Assembly: GCA_030737835.1 (NCBI GenBank)
Contig: JAUJYN010000048.1
Location: 489,504-553,503, forward strand
DNA: 64,000 bases
Direction: 5' to 3'
Source of the DNA: Acorus gramineus
Lineage: Eukaryota > Streptophyta > Magnoliopsida > Acorales > Acoraceae
Part shown: positions 12,312 through 22,224 of the stretch, one piece after another
How positions within the stretch are numbered: position 1 is the first letter of the stretch
Layout of the letters: each line of letters begins with the position of its first letter
The notes under the pieces: generated by a model
Told to the model about the DNA's origin: nothing
The model's input: only the letters and a program-made list of their open reading frames with translations
The model's database searches: none
Made by a program: the position numbers and the translations under genes

Positions 12312-12430
12312 AAGGGGAAATTAATTAGAGGTCCTCCCAGCCTCTCTCATTATTTTTAGGTCCATAGACTGTTTTTACTTTTTTTTAGATCCTAAAACCC
12401 AAAATATATTATTTTTGGGTCCATTGGACG
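12312..12430 (+). repeat. MULE-2 terminal inverted repeat
   Basis: It begins AAGGGGAAATTAATTAGAGG, then CTCATTATTTTTAGGTCC, and further copies of TTTTTAGATCC and TTTTTGGGTCC. It is the inward-facing counterpart of the MULE-1 end at 10924-11007, so the two elements lie end to end with 1.3 kb between them. Confidence 0.75.
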
Positions 12431-12602
12431 AACTTCCGTTTGATCCCCCATGTAAAATTTCATTACTATCCCTCCCACTTAATCTTCCTCTCTCTCTCCG
12501 AAATTTCCTTCCAAAATCCTTCTCTCCCCGACAACCGCTCATTTTCTCCCCAAAAACCTTAAAAAATCATCACTAAACCCTCTGATCGCCCTCCCTCCAT
12601 CG

Positions 12603-12848
12603 ATGGAACCGTGCATCGACGGTGACACCCACGAACCGAGAAGCCATTGGCGATCCTCCGCGGCCGCGAGATCATCACCCAGGCTCAGTCGACACCTCCT
12701 CTTGAGAATACGTCAAACACATCCCTTTCATCACCTGATGGAAATAAAAGTAGTATATATTTTAGAGTATCTACTGATATGGATTTGCAATATGGGTACA
12801 TTGTTAATCTATACTAGTATGTCGTTATCGTATCATGTATGTATATGA
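12603..12848 (+). CDS. Possible first exon of the MULE-2 plus-strand gene
   Basis: An open frame begins at ATG 12603, about 290 bp inside the MULE-2 end and after a CT-rich leader. The first 40 or so residues (MEPCIDGDTHEPRSHW...) have mixed composition. The later part is AT-rich and overlaps the TACATTGTTAAT repeats, so it is likely intronic. The position suits a first exon driven by the inverted repeat, but there is no recognisable domain. Confidence 0.25.
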   Translation: MEPCIDGDTHEPRSHWRSSAAARSSPRLSRHLLLRIRQTHPFHHLMEIKVVYILEYLLIWICNMGTLLIYTSMSLSYHVCI

Positions 12849-13585
12849 CCTCATTTAGGCTTTGATAAACAACTAATGTATTTGATGCACAAGCCTTGGG
12901 TGGATTTGCTGCTTATGCTTTGCAAATGCATGATATAAAGTTATACTATTTACAACTCTTTTCCCCCCTTTATATTGGTATAGATAGAAGTGCCAAAGAT
13001 GAATTAATATAGTTTGGTTTAGAGACAATCTGTTGGCACTCAATAGAAATGATTGAACATCTTGGTTTTTGTTGTTGTCATAGTTAGCTTATTAGTACAT
13101 TGTAATTTCTTAATAATACATTGTTAAACTTATTAGTACACTAGTTAATCTTTGTAGTACATTGTTAAACTAATGATAGCATGTGTTCAAGTAAAATTAT
13201 TATAACAATTCATTGTGAATGAGATGTGTGGCTTCATGTGTGGGTTGAGAGTATGTGACACATTTATGTAAGGAAGAGGAAGATGAGGGGGAGGTGGAGG
13301 AGGAGGAGCTGTAAGGAGGGAAAAAAATAGAAAGGATTGGCCATTGGAGGGCTTCTGAAGAGAGGACTGGAGACTGTGAAGCTTGTGCATAGTAATGTAA
13401 GAATATATCCAGATCCAAAGGTTAAGGTAGGAAAATTAGATGTGTGGATTTATGTGTGGGTTGATGTTCATGGTTGACATGTTTTGGTTCATTGGGTTTT
13501 TTTTATTTATAATTTATTGTTTCTTTGCTTGTTTGTATTTAGAATTAATTGTAATGTTTGGTTCCTAATTTTTATGTGTTTATGT

Positions 13586-13691
13586 GTTTACATGTTTGTT
13601 AGCTTCTAATTTATATTATGTTTATTTTTGCACATTGTATATTATTTAGAAAATGGTTTAATATAAATTAGAAGCTAACAAACATGTAAAC
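13586..13691. repeat. Perfect 33-bp inverted repeat with 40-bp loop
   Basis: The left arm is 13586-13618 (starts GTTTACATGTTTG) and the right arm 13659-13691 (ends CAAACATGTAAAC). The arms are exact reverse complements. It lies just upstream of the Lys/Pro/Ser-repeat coding region of MULE-2. Perfect pairing in an otherwise degraded element suggests a recent foldback or templated event. Confidence 0.85.
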
Positions 13692-13724
13692 CATGTACCA
13701 AGAAGAAGTCTGAGGTTTAATACG

Positions 13725-14230
13725 GTGGCCAAAATTCCTTCGAAGTCCAAAGCTCCTTCCAAACCATCCGCTGAATCCCCTACTCAAAACCCATCCACAG
13801 AAGCTCCTTCCAATCCATCCACCGAATTCCCTATTGAAAAGCCGTCCACCAAATCCCCTAATGAGAAACCATCCACAAAAGCTCCTTCAAAGCCTTCCAG
13901 CAAATGCCCTGCTAAAAAGCTGTCCACAAAAGCTTCTTTGAAGCCTTTCACCAAATCACCCACTTCAAAGCCGCCCACAAAAGCTTCTTCCAACCCTTCC
14001 ACCAAATCCCCTGCTCAAAAGCCTTTCACAAAAGCTCAGGTCAAGCCTTCCACAAAATCCTCTGCTCAAAAGTAGTCCACAAAAGCTCTTTTCAAGCCTT
14101 CGACCAAATCCCCTACTCAAAAGCCATCCACCAAAGCTCCGTCCAAGCCATCCACCAAAGCTCAAAGCCCCTTCGAAGAAAAAAGTTCACAAGGAATTAG
14201 TGAAGAAGTCCAATGTTTCTATGGAAGAAA
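13725..14230 (+). pseudogene. MULE-2 Lys/Pro/Ser-repeat gene fragment
   Basis: A 116-residue frame from 13725 is made of degenerate units such as APSKPSTKSPAQKPSTK, about nine units rich in Lys, Pro, Ser and Thr. A TAG at about 14073 is followed by further repeats in the same frame (14076-14160). Nearby, another frame gives the lysine-rich APSKKKVHKELVKKS running up to the CACTA-like insertion at 14231. It resumes after the insertion to a donor-like GAGGTAAAT at 15689-15697. The stop and the frame change show the copy is not functional. I do not recognise the protein. In a MULE this position is held by an accessory gene (mudrB in MuDR, or a Ulp1-type protease in other families), but no protease motif is visible here. 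Confidence 0.5.
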
Positions 14231-15682
14231 TACTACAAGAAAATTGGCCTACAGTTGTGGTTTTAAACCGTCACTAAAGCCTTAAAACCACATCCATTAC
14301 TTATACCGACGGTTTACAAACCGCCTTTTTATATATTGTGGCATTATGTTTTAGTGATGGTTGGTTAAATTACCGTTGCGGCTCATTTAGCGATGGATTT
14401 CACAACCGCCGCTAAAAAGGCTCCCCCCTTTTTCTATTTTTATTTTCACTTTTCCAGTGGTTCAGGGAGGTACATCTATAAATGTACCCCAAATACCCCT
14501 TGATATCTGCTTTTATTATTTAAATAGTTACAAAAACGTGTATTAATTAAAAAATGCACAAAATATTTTTTCTTAAAATATGTTTTTGCTGCATTTATTA
14601 AAATCATAAAACACAATTTAAATTTGTAATACTAAATGGTGATGTGGTAGAAGAAATGAACTTTATATATAAAATAAAAAAAGTCTAAAACTAAAAATAC
14701 ATGAAAAAGTGAAATTACAAAACAAAAGTTAAAAATCACTATCTAAAACTAAAAAATTGATAGATTCTGAAAAAAAATGATTATTGTTCTTGTATCTCTT
14801 GCATCTTTTCCTCCATCTTCTCCTCCTTTTAATCCTATAGTTTTTTCTTGCATTTGTTGTGTATTATTTGTTGCTCAGCTGGCCCATGCAATGTATCCTC
14901 TCACATAATTGATTTAATATCCAAGCTCTTCCTTGTGTATTCTGAAAAATACAAAAGAAAAAAAAATCTAATTCAAAGATCACATTTTCTATCTAATCTT
15001 AAAACTAAACTTCAACAAATCATAAGATCAAAAATATAATTGTCAACCCATAATCTAGAATTTCAAAAAGAAAAAAAAAGAGTAATCCAAACTAAAGAAT
15101 AAAAAAAAATGTACAATGAAAAAATAGAGAGATCCTTACTAGTTATGTGGATTCAAAACGAATGTGTCCTGAGCCGGCTTAATCATTCTTCACATAGTTA
15201 TGTGGAGAAGATAGGGAACGACGTTATTAATGGAGTTCAAATAAGCCCTGTGGAGCTTTATGGAGATGAGTGATTTTTGGATGGGAAGACTTTTTTTCAA
15301 AGATTGAGGGATAAAAAAATTGCAAAGGACGAGGAGTTGCAACCATAAATGACCCTTATTGGTACAATTTATAAAAATTCCCAAGCATTCATCAAATTAA
15401 TTTAATTGTTATGGTTTCCAGAAAAGGCAACACTAAATACATTACATTACTGCGGTTTCTAAAACCATAGGCATACATATAACCATAATTAGCATCATAA
15501 TCCCACAGATTTCGCACCCAATTAATTTTTTTATATAGCTATGGTTCTCTCTCACAAAAAACTTTATTTGGCGAGCTTTCAAAATAATGCTATGGTTTTC
15601 TTTAAACTGTAGTTATAACATATACCCGCAGTTCATAAAACCGCAATAAAAAAGGCCACCAAAACCCAAATTTCTTGTTGTG
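14231..15682. mobile_element. CACTA-like non-autonomous transposon
   Basis: The ends are TACTACAAGAAA at 14231 and TTTCTTGTTGTG at 15682, close to the CACTACAAGAAA terminal repeat of plant CACTA (En/Spm) elements. A 3 bp AAA lies on each side (14228-14230 and 15683-15685). Both ends carry repeats such as GTGGTTTTAAACCG and GCGGTTTTATGAAC, like the subterminal motifs bound by CACTA transposase. The 1452 bp interior has no transposase and is AT-rich. It interrupts the MULE-2 repeat gene. The first base is T where C is expected. Confidence 0.65.
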
Positions 15683-15851
15683 AAAGTAGAGGTAAATAAT
15701 TCTATGTGTCTTACTTATTGGTTGATTGAAATGTGTATTGTAATATAATGTGAGTACATTGTTAATCTTCATGGGTACACGTTAAAATATACTTTTAAAC
15801 TAATGACTATACTTTGATGGGTTGGAATAGACTATAATTTAAGACATATTT
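15683..15851 (+). other. MULE-2 segment: exon end and intron start
   Basis: The Lys-rich exon ends at a donor-like GAG/GTAAAT (15689-15697). It is followed by intronic sequence with GAGTACATTGTTAATC and similar motifs up to the LTR at 15852. Nothing else coding is visible. Confidence 0.4.
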
Positions 15852-16252
15852 TGTTATATATGTGTCACTTTTTTGCCTGCTGGTCACCGTTAGAGCGTTC
15901 TGGCGGTTTTTCGTTTTTATCGGTTTTCGATCGGAACCGCTTATTTTTGGACTGTTAGCTATCGTCCTGAGTTAGAGGACTCCGATTGAAAATCTAACTG
16001 CATATTTGGTGTCCTGGTGCCATTTTAGACCTCTCACGAAAATTTCATTGAATTTCGGTAACGTTTCTGAAATTTCACAGTTTCGGGGCGTATCTGGGTT
16101 TTTAAGTGACCCGGCTTTATAAGTGGGTGAGAAAATATCTTTGGGCACTATTCATCTTCTCCCCCAATGGTCTCCCTCTCTCCCCTTACCCATTTTTCTT
16201 GCTTTTGAGCCCCTTAGACCCCTCAAACCTTAAAAGTTAAAACATAGGAAGT

Positions 16253-16273
16253 GTAGATCGGGTCCCGATCTAC
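16253..16273. promoter_or_regulatory. 21-bp LTR palindrome (plus-orientation copy)
   Basis: The core is GATCGGG-T-CCCGATC with GTA/TAC flanks. This copy differs from the others only at the central base, so both arms are intact. Confidence 0.5.
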
Positions 16274-16589
16274 AGTCCGGTGTTTTCAAATCCCAATTCC
16301 GGCGAGTTTTGCTCGTCCGTCCGCCCTCTCTTCGTCCCTGATTTGAGCCATCTCGGCGGAGGAGGTAGATCGGGGCGTAGGAGAGCCTTTGAGAAAGGTT
16401 TCGGCGCGCGGAGAGCCACCGGACTTCCCCTCCTCCCCTTGGTAAGCCCCCTTTCCCTCTTTTTCTTCCATAGATGTATGCTAAGGGGGTGGTTTTGTGG
16501 TTGGGAAGCGGTTGGCGGTGGTGGGTGGCCGTCGGAGGGTGTGGGAGGCGGTCAGAGGCTGTGGTGGTGGTCGGAGGTGGGTGGTAGAG

Positions 16590-17620
16590 GAGCTCGGGCT
16601 CGGGCAGGATGGCAGGGCAGCAGCAGCAGGCGCAGCAGGCAGGGCCGCTGGCAGGGCGCGCGCGTGCGTGCGCGCGGGCGTGCGCTGGGCGCTATGCCTG
16701 GTGCTGGGCGTGCAGGGCTAGTCGGGTGCTAGGCTGGCAGGGCTAGCTGGGTAGGCTGGGAGCAGGGCACCAGTTTGCTGGGCGCGCGAGCGCGTGCGCG
16801 CGGGCGCGCGCGCGGGCGTGCGCTCGGGGGGTGCAGGGGCGCTCGGGCATCAGGCGGGCGGTGCCCCGGGCGTACAGGCGAGCGGTGCTCGGGCCACTCG
16901 GCGACGCGCGCAGGCAGGCAACGCGGGCAGCAGCGCGGGCAGGCTGGCAGGCGCGCTGGGCGTGTGCTGCCAGGCGCGCTGGGCGCGTGTTGCGCGGGCG
17001 TGCGCGTGGACGCTGGGTGAGGGTCCCGGGCGCTGAGCGCTGGGCGCTGGGTCGCGGGTGCCGGGTGCTGGGCGCTGGGCGCTGGCATGCGCAGTCGGGC
17101 GCGCAGTCGTGCGCGGGTGCGTGCGCGCGGGTGCGCGCGAAGTGGGTGCGCGGGTGCGCGCGGGTGCTGGCGCGAGCGGGGGTGTGCGCGGGAGTGCGCG
17201 CGGGCGCGCGCGGGGCCTGCGCGCGCGGCCAGTGCGCCTGGGCAGTGCGCCTGGGCGCTGGGCAGGGAACCAGTGCTGGGGCATGCTGGGGCGTGCTGGG
17301 GCATGTTGGGGCGTGCCGGGGTAGTGCGCGGGGTGCTGCGCGAGGGGCGCGGGCTGGACGCGCGGTGCGCGTGGGCGCGCGCGAGCGTGCGCGTGCGTGC
17401 GGGTGCGCGTCTGGGCGCGCGAGCAAGTGCGCGGCAGTGCGCCGATGGTGCCGGGGTGTGTGCGTGCGTGCGCATTCGTGCGTGCGCATGCGGGGGGCCA
17501 TGCGAATGGCTGCCCGAGGGTTCGGGTAGGTGTCGGGGCACTCGGACTCGCGTGCGTACGCGCGTGCTCGCATGCGTGCGAGCCCGTATGCATGCTTATC
17601 CGAGTTTTGGGTATTTCTAG
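16590..17620. repeat. GC-rich CG-alternating block, about 1 kb
   Basis: Long runs of GCGCG, GTGCGCG and GGGCGCTGGG occur, including a GGGCGCTGGGC-type series at about 17030-17090 and GCTGGGGC repeats at 17270-17320. Such alternating purine-pyrimidine CG tracts can adopt left-handed DNA. Open frames in all six phases are compositional. Confidence 0.8.
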
Positions 17621-17676
17621 GCATTTCTATGTATAAATTGTGTGGTTTCTCACCATATTGAATGTCTGTCTTGCAG

Positions 17677-17712
17677 ATCTAGACGGACGGTCGCGCGACG
17701 ACCCCGATTCCG
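17677..17712 (+). other. 36-nt mini-exon-like module (reference copy)
   Basis: A branch-like TTCTCAC and the tract TGTCTGTCTTGCAG precede it, and GTGAGTGGGACAATCC follows. It begins ATCTAGACGGACGG and ends CCCGATTCCG. The centre GGTCGCGCGACGACC is self-complementary over 5 bp. Confidence 0.55.
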
Positions 17713-18479
17713 GTGAGTGGGACAATCCAACCCAGTAGAGAGGTGTTATACGCACTTGGGCGTATACCGACCTCTCCTGGGGCACCATGGATGAATATTG
17801 GCATGTTGTAATTTGTATATCATGCGAGCATGATTTAATTGTAGAATGCATGTTACCCTAGACTTTGCATGTTAGGGACTTGCACCCTTAGGATATGGGT
17901 ATGAGCCATGCACCATGTCCCCTGTTTCCATGTTAGGAAGCCCGACCGATGAATGTGCCCTACTAGTTTATTTATTAAATTAAATGCTAGTATTTGTTAA
18001 ATTGCATGTTATAGTGAATATTATAGGGGAGGGGCCTTGCGAGGACAGCGGTGAGACCCGGGTTAGGGTACACCGTGTTCCTTGTTTGGTTGTCGGGGTG
18101 CCCTATAACGGGAACTCACGCTGCCCTCCCGAGTTTCTTTCCCCCAATGATATTCCACCCTTGTTATAACCTTATGCATGTTCCCCGCATCGTAGTTATG
18201 CGCCCTGGTGGGTTCTGAGGAATTCAGAACATTAGTGTTGTTATAATGTGCCGTCTGCGGATCCAAGTAGATCATATGCGATGGGTAGGCTGTTCTGTTC
18301 CCTTCGTTGGATCCGGTAGAGACTACCCCAGCGTTAGACAGGCCTTCCTGACAGAGGGCTCCCATCAGTAGGCACCTCCTGATTTAGGACGGACTGTGCT
18401 GAATGTGGGAGTAGACCAGGCGGCCTACGGAGTGGAGGAGAGACTATCGGTGGACCAAGGGTGACCAACAGCCTAGTTA

Positions 18480-18830
18480 GTCCCAAAATCCTATGTCACC
18501 CATTGAAGGGTGACGGTGAGGGTGTAGTGGGTTGGCGATGAACGACCCACTGGAGTTGTGATTGGATGCTTGTAAGTCCCAAAATCCTATGTCACCCATT
18601 GAAGGGTGAGGGTGAGGTGTAGCGGGTTGGCGGAAGCAACCCGTTGGTTTTTGGTGCAGTTAGTCCCAATATCCTATGTCACCCATTGAAGGGTGAGGGT
18701 GAGGGTGTGGCGGGTTGGCGGAAGCGACCCGCTGGTTATGTGTAGCCAGTCCCAATATCCTTTGTCGCCCATTGAAGGGTGAGGGTGAGGGTGTAGTGGG
18801 TTGGCGATTGAGCAACCCACAGCTTTGAGT
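18480..18830. repeat. Four tandem G-rich LTR units
   Basis: About four units of 80-90 bp each contain TCCCAAAATCCTATGTCACC, then GGGTGAGGGTGAGGGTGT and a GGGTTGGCG block with a short complementary GACCCACTGG. Each unit could form a G-quadruplex on the plus strand. Other LTR copies have one to three units. Confidence 0.8.
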
Positions 18831-19346
18831 TGTGCTATCATTTGTGGATTAAGTAATATGAATTGTGGATTATAAGGATATCTGGTTGTGGTCAATATTG
18901 TCTGTGATGCATGGGTTGTGCCGTTCACTGAGCGTGTGGCTCACCCCTCGCATAATATTTTCTTCAGTGTCATCTGAGTCGGATCTGGAGGAGGAGCTCC
19001 CCGAGGGATTTCATCAGTAGCGGAGTAGCGCCACGTCCCGCGAGTTGCAGAGGCTATCAGCATCCCTTGTGTTTGTATGTATCATTTTCCGTGCTTGGGC
19101 ACGCGTTTGGTTGTATTTGGATGTCTTGTATGTATATTGGCTCTCACAGGACATGTGATTATGTATGGAGTCTGTAGTGTGTTTTGATTACAGATTCAGT
19201 CTTTAGTTATCCGCATTTGGTGTATATATCATGTCAGCCCTGCTTTTGTTGTCTGTGTGTCATTTGTATGATATTATTGACCTCCTGTGTAGATTCTGAT
19301 ATTTTATATACACTTGCCGCGTCTCGGGGACGCCCGGGGCGTGACA

Positions 19347-19381
19347 TATTTTATTCTCAGTACATTGTTATATGTTATGGG
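19347..19381 (+). other. MULE-2 sliver between two insertions
   Basis: These 35 bases hold a TACATTGTTATATG motif like those of the MULE-2 introns. They lie between the target duplication of the LTR on the left (TATTT) and that of element E1 on the right (ATGGG). Confidence 0.6.
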
Positions 19382-19481
19382 TGTCACGCCCTAGGGTGGC
19401 CGTCCCCGAGACGTGGCAAGTATATATAATATCAATAGTCCATACAGGAGATCAATAACATACTCTAAACAACATAAAAAA

Positions 19482-22224
19482 TGCCACGCCCCAGGGCGGC
19501 CGTCTCCGAGACGCGGCAATGGTATATATGATATCAGCAGTCTATACAGGAGGTCAATAACATACTCTAAACAACATAAAAAATGACAACACAGACAACA
19601 ATGAGGCTGACATGATATATATACAAATAGCGAAAGCTAAAAGACTGAATCTATAATTCAAAGACATATTACAGACCCGATACATAATCAGCTGTCCTGT
19701 GAGAGCCAATATATACAACGACATCCAAATATAATACAAACGTGTGCCCAAGCACGGAATACAATACATACAATCAAAGGGGGATGTTGATGGCCTCTCA
19801 CACGCAGAACGTGACGCTGCTCCGCTACTGCTGATGTGCCTCGGGGAGCTCCTCCTTCAGATCCGACTCAGATATAACTGGAGAAAAATATATGTGAGGG
19901 GTGAGCCACACGCTCAGTGAATAGCACAACCCATGCATCACAATTCATATTAACCTCAAATTATTTATAGCCTCTAAGTGGCAGTAACTACACAATCCAG
20001 TGGGTCGCTACATCGCCGACCCACCACACCCTCACCCTCACCCTCAAAGGGGTAACATGGTCTTTTGGGACTGACTAGGCTGTTAATCACCCTTGGTCCA
20101 CCGATAGCCTCTCCTCCACTCCAAAGCTCGCGTGGTCTACTCCCATGATTAGCACAGTCCGACGCATCGGAGGTACCTACAGATGGGAGCCCTCTGTCAG
20201 GACAGCCTGTCTAACGCTGAGGAGTCCCTACACGGATCCAACGAAGGGAAGAGAAACAACCTACCCACACGGATACGATCCTCTTGGATCCGTCGACACC
20301 GATTGCAACTCTACAAATGTCATGAATTCTTCAGAATTCCACCAGGGCGCATAACTAAGATGCGGGGAGACACATATTATAACAACGAGGTTATAATATT
20401 CTCTAAGGCATGCTAATAACCATAAGCTCGCATTTGATTTAAATAAATTAAACTAAATGGGAAACATGCGTAGGTCGAGGCTTTCCTAGCATGAAAACAT
20501 GGTATCAGGATGCGTAGGTCTCTATACGTGATGTAAGGGTGCATATCCCTAGCATACAAATCTAAGGCGGCATGGATACATCACATTAATCAATATAAGG
20601 GTGCATATCCCTAGCATGCAAGTCTAGGTGGCATGGATACAACATAATATTCATGCAAAACATAGTTTACATTAATATTAGCTAATATGCAACTATGGTG
20701 CCCCAGGGGAGGGCGATGCATGCCTACGTGCATCGAACGCCTCCCTACTGGGTTGGATTGTCCCACTCACCAATACCCGGGTCATCGCGTGACCGCTCGT
20801 CAAGATCTGCAAGACATGGGTAATCAAAATGGTGAGTAATTACACAAATACATAAGAAATACGCTAGAAATACCCTACACTCGGACAAGCATGCATACGG
20901 CCCGCACGCACGCGAGCCCGAGTGCCCCGACATCCTCCCGCACCCACGGCAGCCATGCGCACGGCCACCCGCACGCACACGCATGGGTGCGCACGCACGC
21001 ACACACCCCCGCGCCCCGGGCGCACTGCCGCGCCCCAGCCCGCGCGCGCCCCAGCCCGCACGCCCTGACACGCTGCCGCGCGCGCGCCCACGCGCACCGC
21101 GCGTCCAGCCCTACGTCTACCCGCCCGTACTACGCCTCTGCGCAGCACCCCGCGCGCATCGCACGCACTGCGCCCCTGCACAGCGCTCCCCGCGTGCGCC
21201 CGCGCACCTGCGCGTACGCGTGCACGCCCCCAGCGCGCCCGACTGCGCGCGCCTGCTCTGCCTGCACGCGCAGACTCGCGCGCACGCGCGCGGATGACCC
21301 CGCACGCGCGCCCGAGCCAACCCCACCACCTCCCTCAGCCCTCCCACACCCCAAACACACATCCAAACCATGCATACCCCATTTCACCTCCTAAACAAAC
21401 ATCGAAACAAGAAAAAGGGAGGAGGATAGCTCACCCAAAGAGAGGAAGGGAAGGGGAGGAATTCGGGTGCTCTTCGCGCACCGATTTGCCACCACCAAGA
21501 CCACCACCACCAAGCCCTCTTCTCAGCCCAAGAATGGCTGAAAACAGAGGAGAAAATGTGCCATGAGAGGAGGTCAAACAAAGGGAAACACAAATCTAAC
21601 ACCATGGAAAGATAGATCGGGTCCTTACCAAGCTTTTCTCCTTCTAGGGTTTTTCTTTTCCACCACTTCTACTAGGTCAAAAGGGGGAAATAAAGAGAGG
21701 AGATGAGAGGTTTGTGAGTGAGTGAGAGAGAGAAGAAGATGAATAGAAGGGGGTGCACTATTGGTGGGCGTGGACCTCACTTAAAGGCCACACACACACC
21801 ACACACACACACACTCACTCACACTTAGGGTTAATTAGGTTTAGGTGAACTTTGACCCTAGTCAACCCAACCACACTAACAAACAAAACCAATTGACCAA
21901 GTCAAGGGTCAAACTTGACTTGGTCAAAGTCACCTTTGACTTGGTCAAGTCTCCCAATGACTTTTCGCTTGGTCAAAACCCGGATACGATTCGGAACTGT
22001 GAAATTCTGAAACGTTACCGGAATTCGATGAAATTTTCATGAGTGGCTTGAAATGGCACCAGGACACATAATGTACAGTTAGATTTTCAATCGAAGTTCT
22101 CAAGCTCATGATGATAGCCAAAAGTCTAAAATTTTAGCGGTTCCGATCGAAAAAAGAAAAAGTTGAAAAACTGCCAGAATGCTCCAATGGTGACCAGAAG
22201 GCTAAAAGTGACACATATATAACA
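19482..22224 (-). mobile_element. Type A solo LTR nested in the E1 3' LTR
   Basis: The ends TGCCACGCCCC and GACACATATATAACA are flanked by AAAAA on both sides (19477-19481 and 22225-22229). The host LTR sequence CTCTAAACAACATAAAAA continues exactly after 22229 with TGACAACACAG. Length is 2743 bp. The 36-nt module lies at 20771-20806. The terminal dinucleotide is intact although the next bases differ by one substitution from the family. Confidence 0.93.
20771..20806 (-). other. 36-nt mini-exon-like module
   Basis: On the minus strand it is preceded by ATGTCTTGCAG and followed by GTGAGTGGGACAATCC. Its centre reads GGTCACGCGATGACC. Relative to other copies both arms of the hairpin changed together (G-C to A-T), although CpG deamination on both strands would give the same result. 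Confidence 0.5.

Larger units (their letters stand above)
15852..19346 (+). mobile_element. Type A solo LTR, plus orientation
   Basis: It runs from TGTTATATATGTGTCAC at 15852 to GGGGCGTGACA at 19346, flanked by the perfect duplication TATTT (15847-15851 and 19347-19351). In reading order it has U3, the 21-bp palindrome (16253-16273), a leader with a donor-like TTGGTAAGC (16439-16447), a GC block (about 16590-17620), the acceptor-like TCTTGCAG ending at 17676, the 36-nt module (17677-17712), GTGAGT, four G-rich tandem units (18480-18830), and an acceptor-like TTTTCTTCAG ending at 18967. No internal region is present. Confidence 0.95.

Noticed and set aside
16729-17624. Overlapping 230-293-codon frames on both strands
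   Set aside because: CG-alternating sequence nearly lacks stop codons. The products are low-complexity and antisense to one another.
18063-18365. Recurrent short peptide with MGALCQ and SNEGNRTAYPSH seen in many LTRs
   Set aside because: It recurs because the LTRs are copies. It lies in the putative second intron, and its frame and length vary between copies.
18480-18830. Telomere-like repeat
   Set aside because: The GGGTGA units resemble telomeric repeats but lack the plant TTTAGGG unit and are confined to LTRs.
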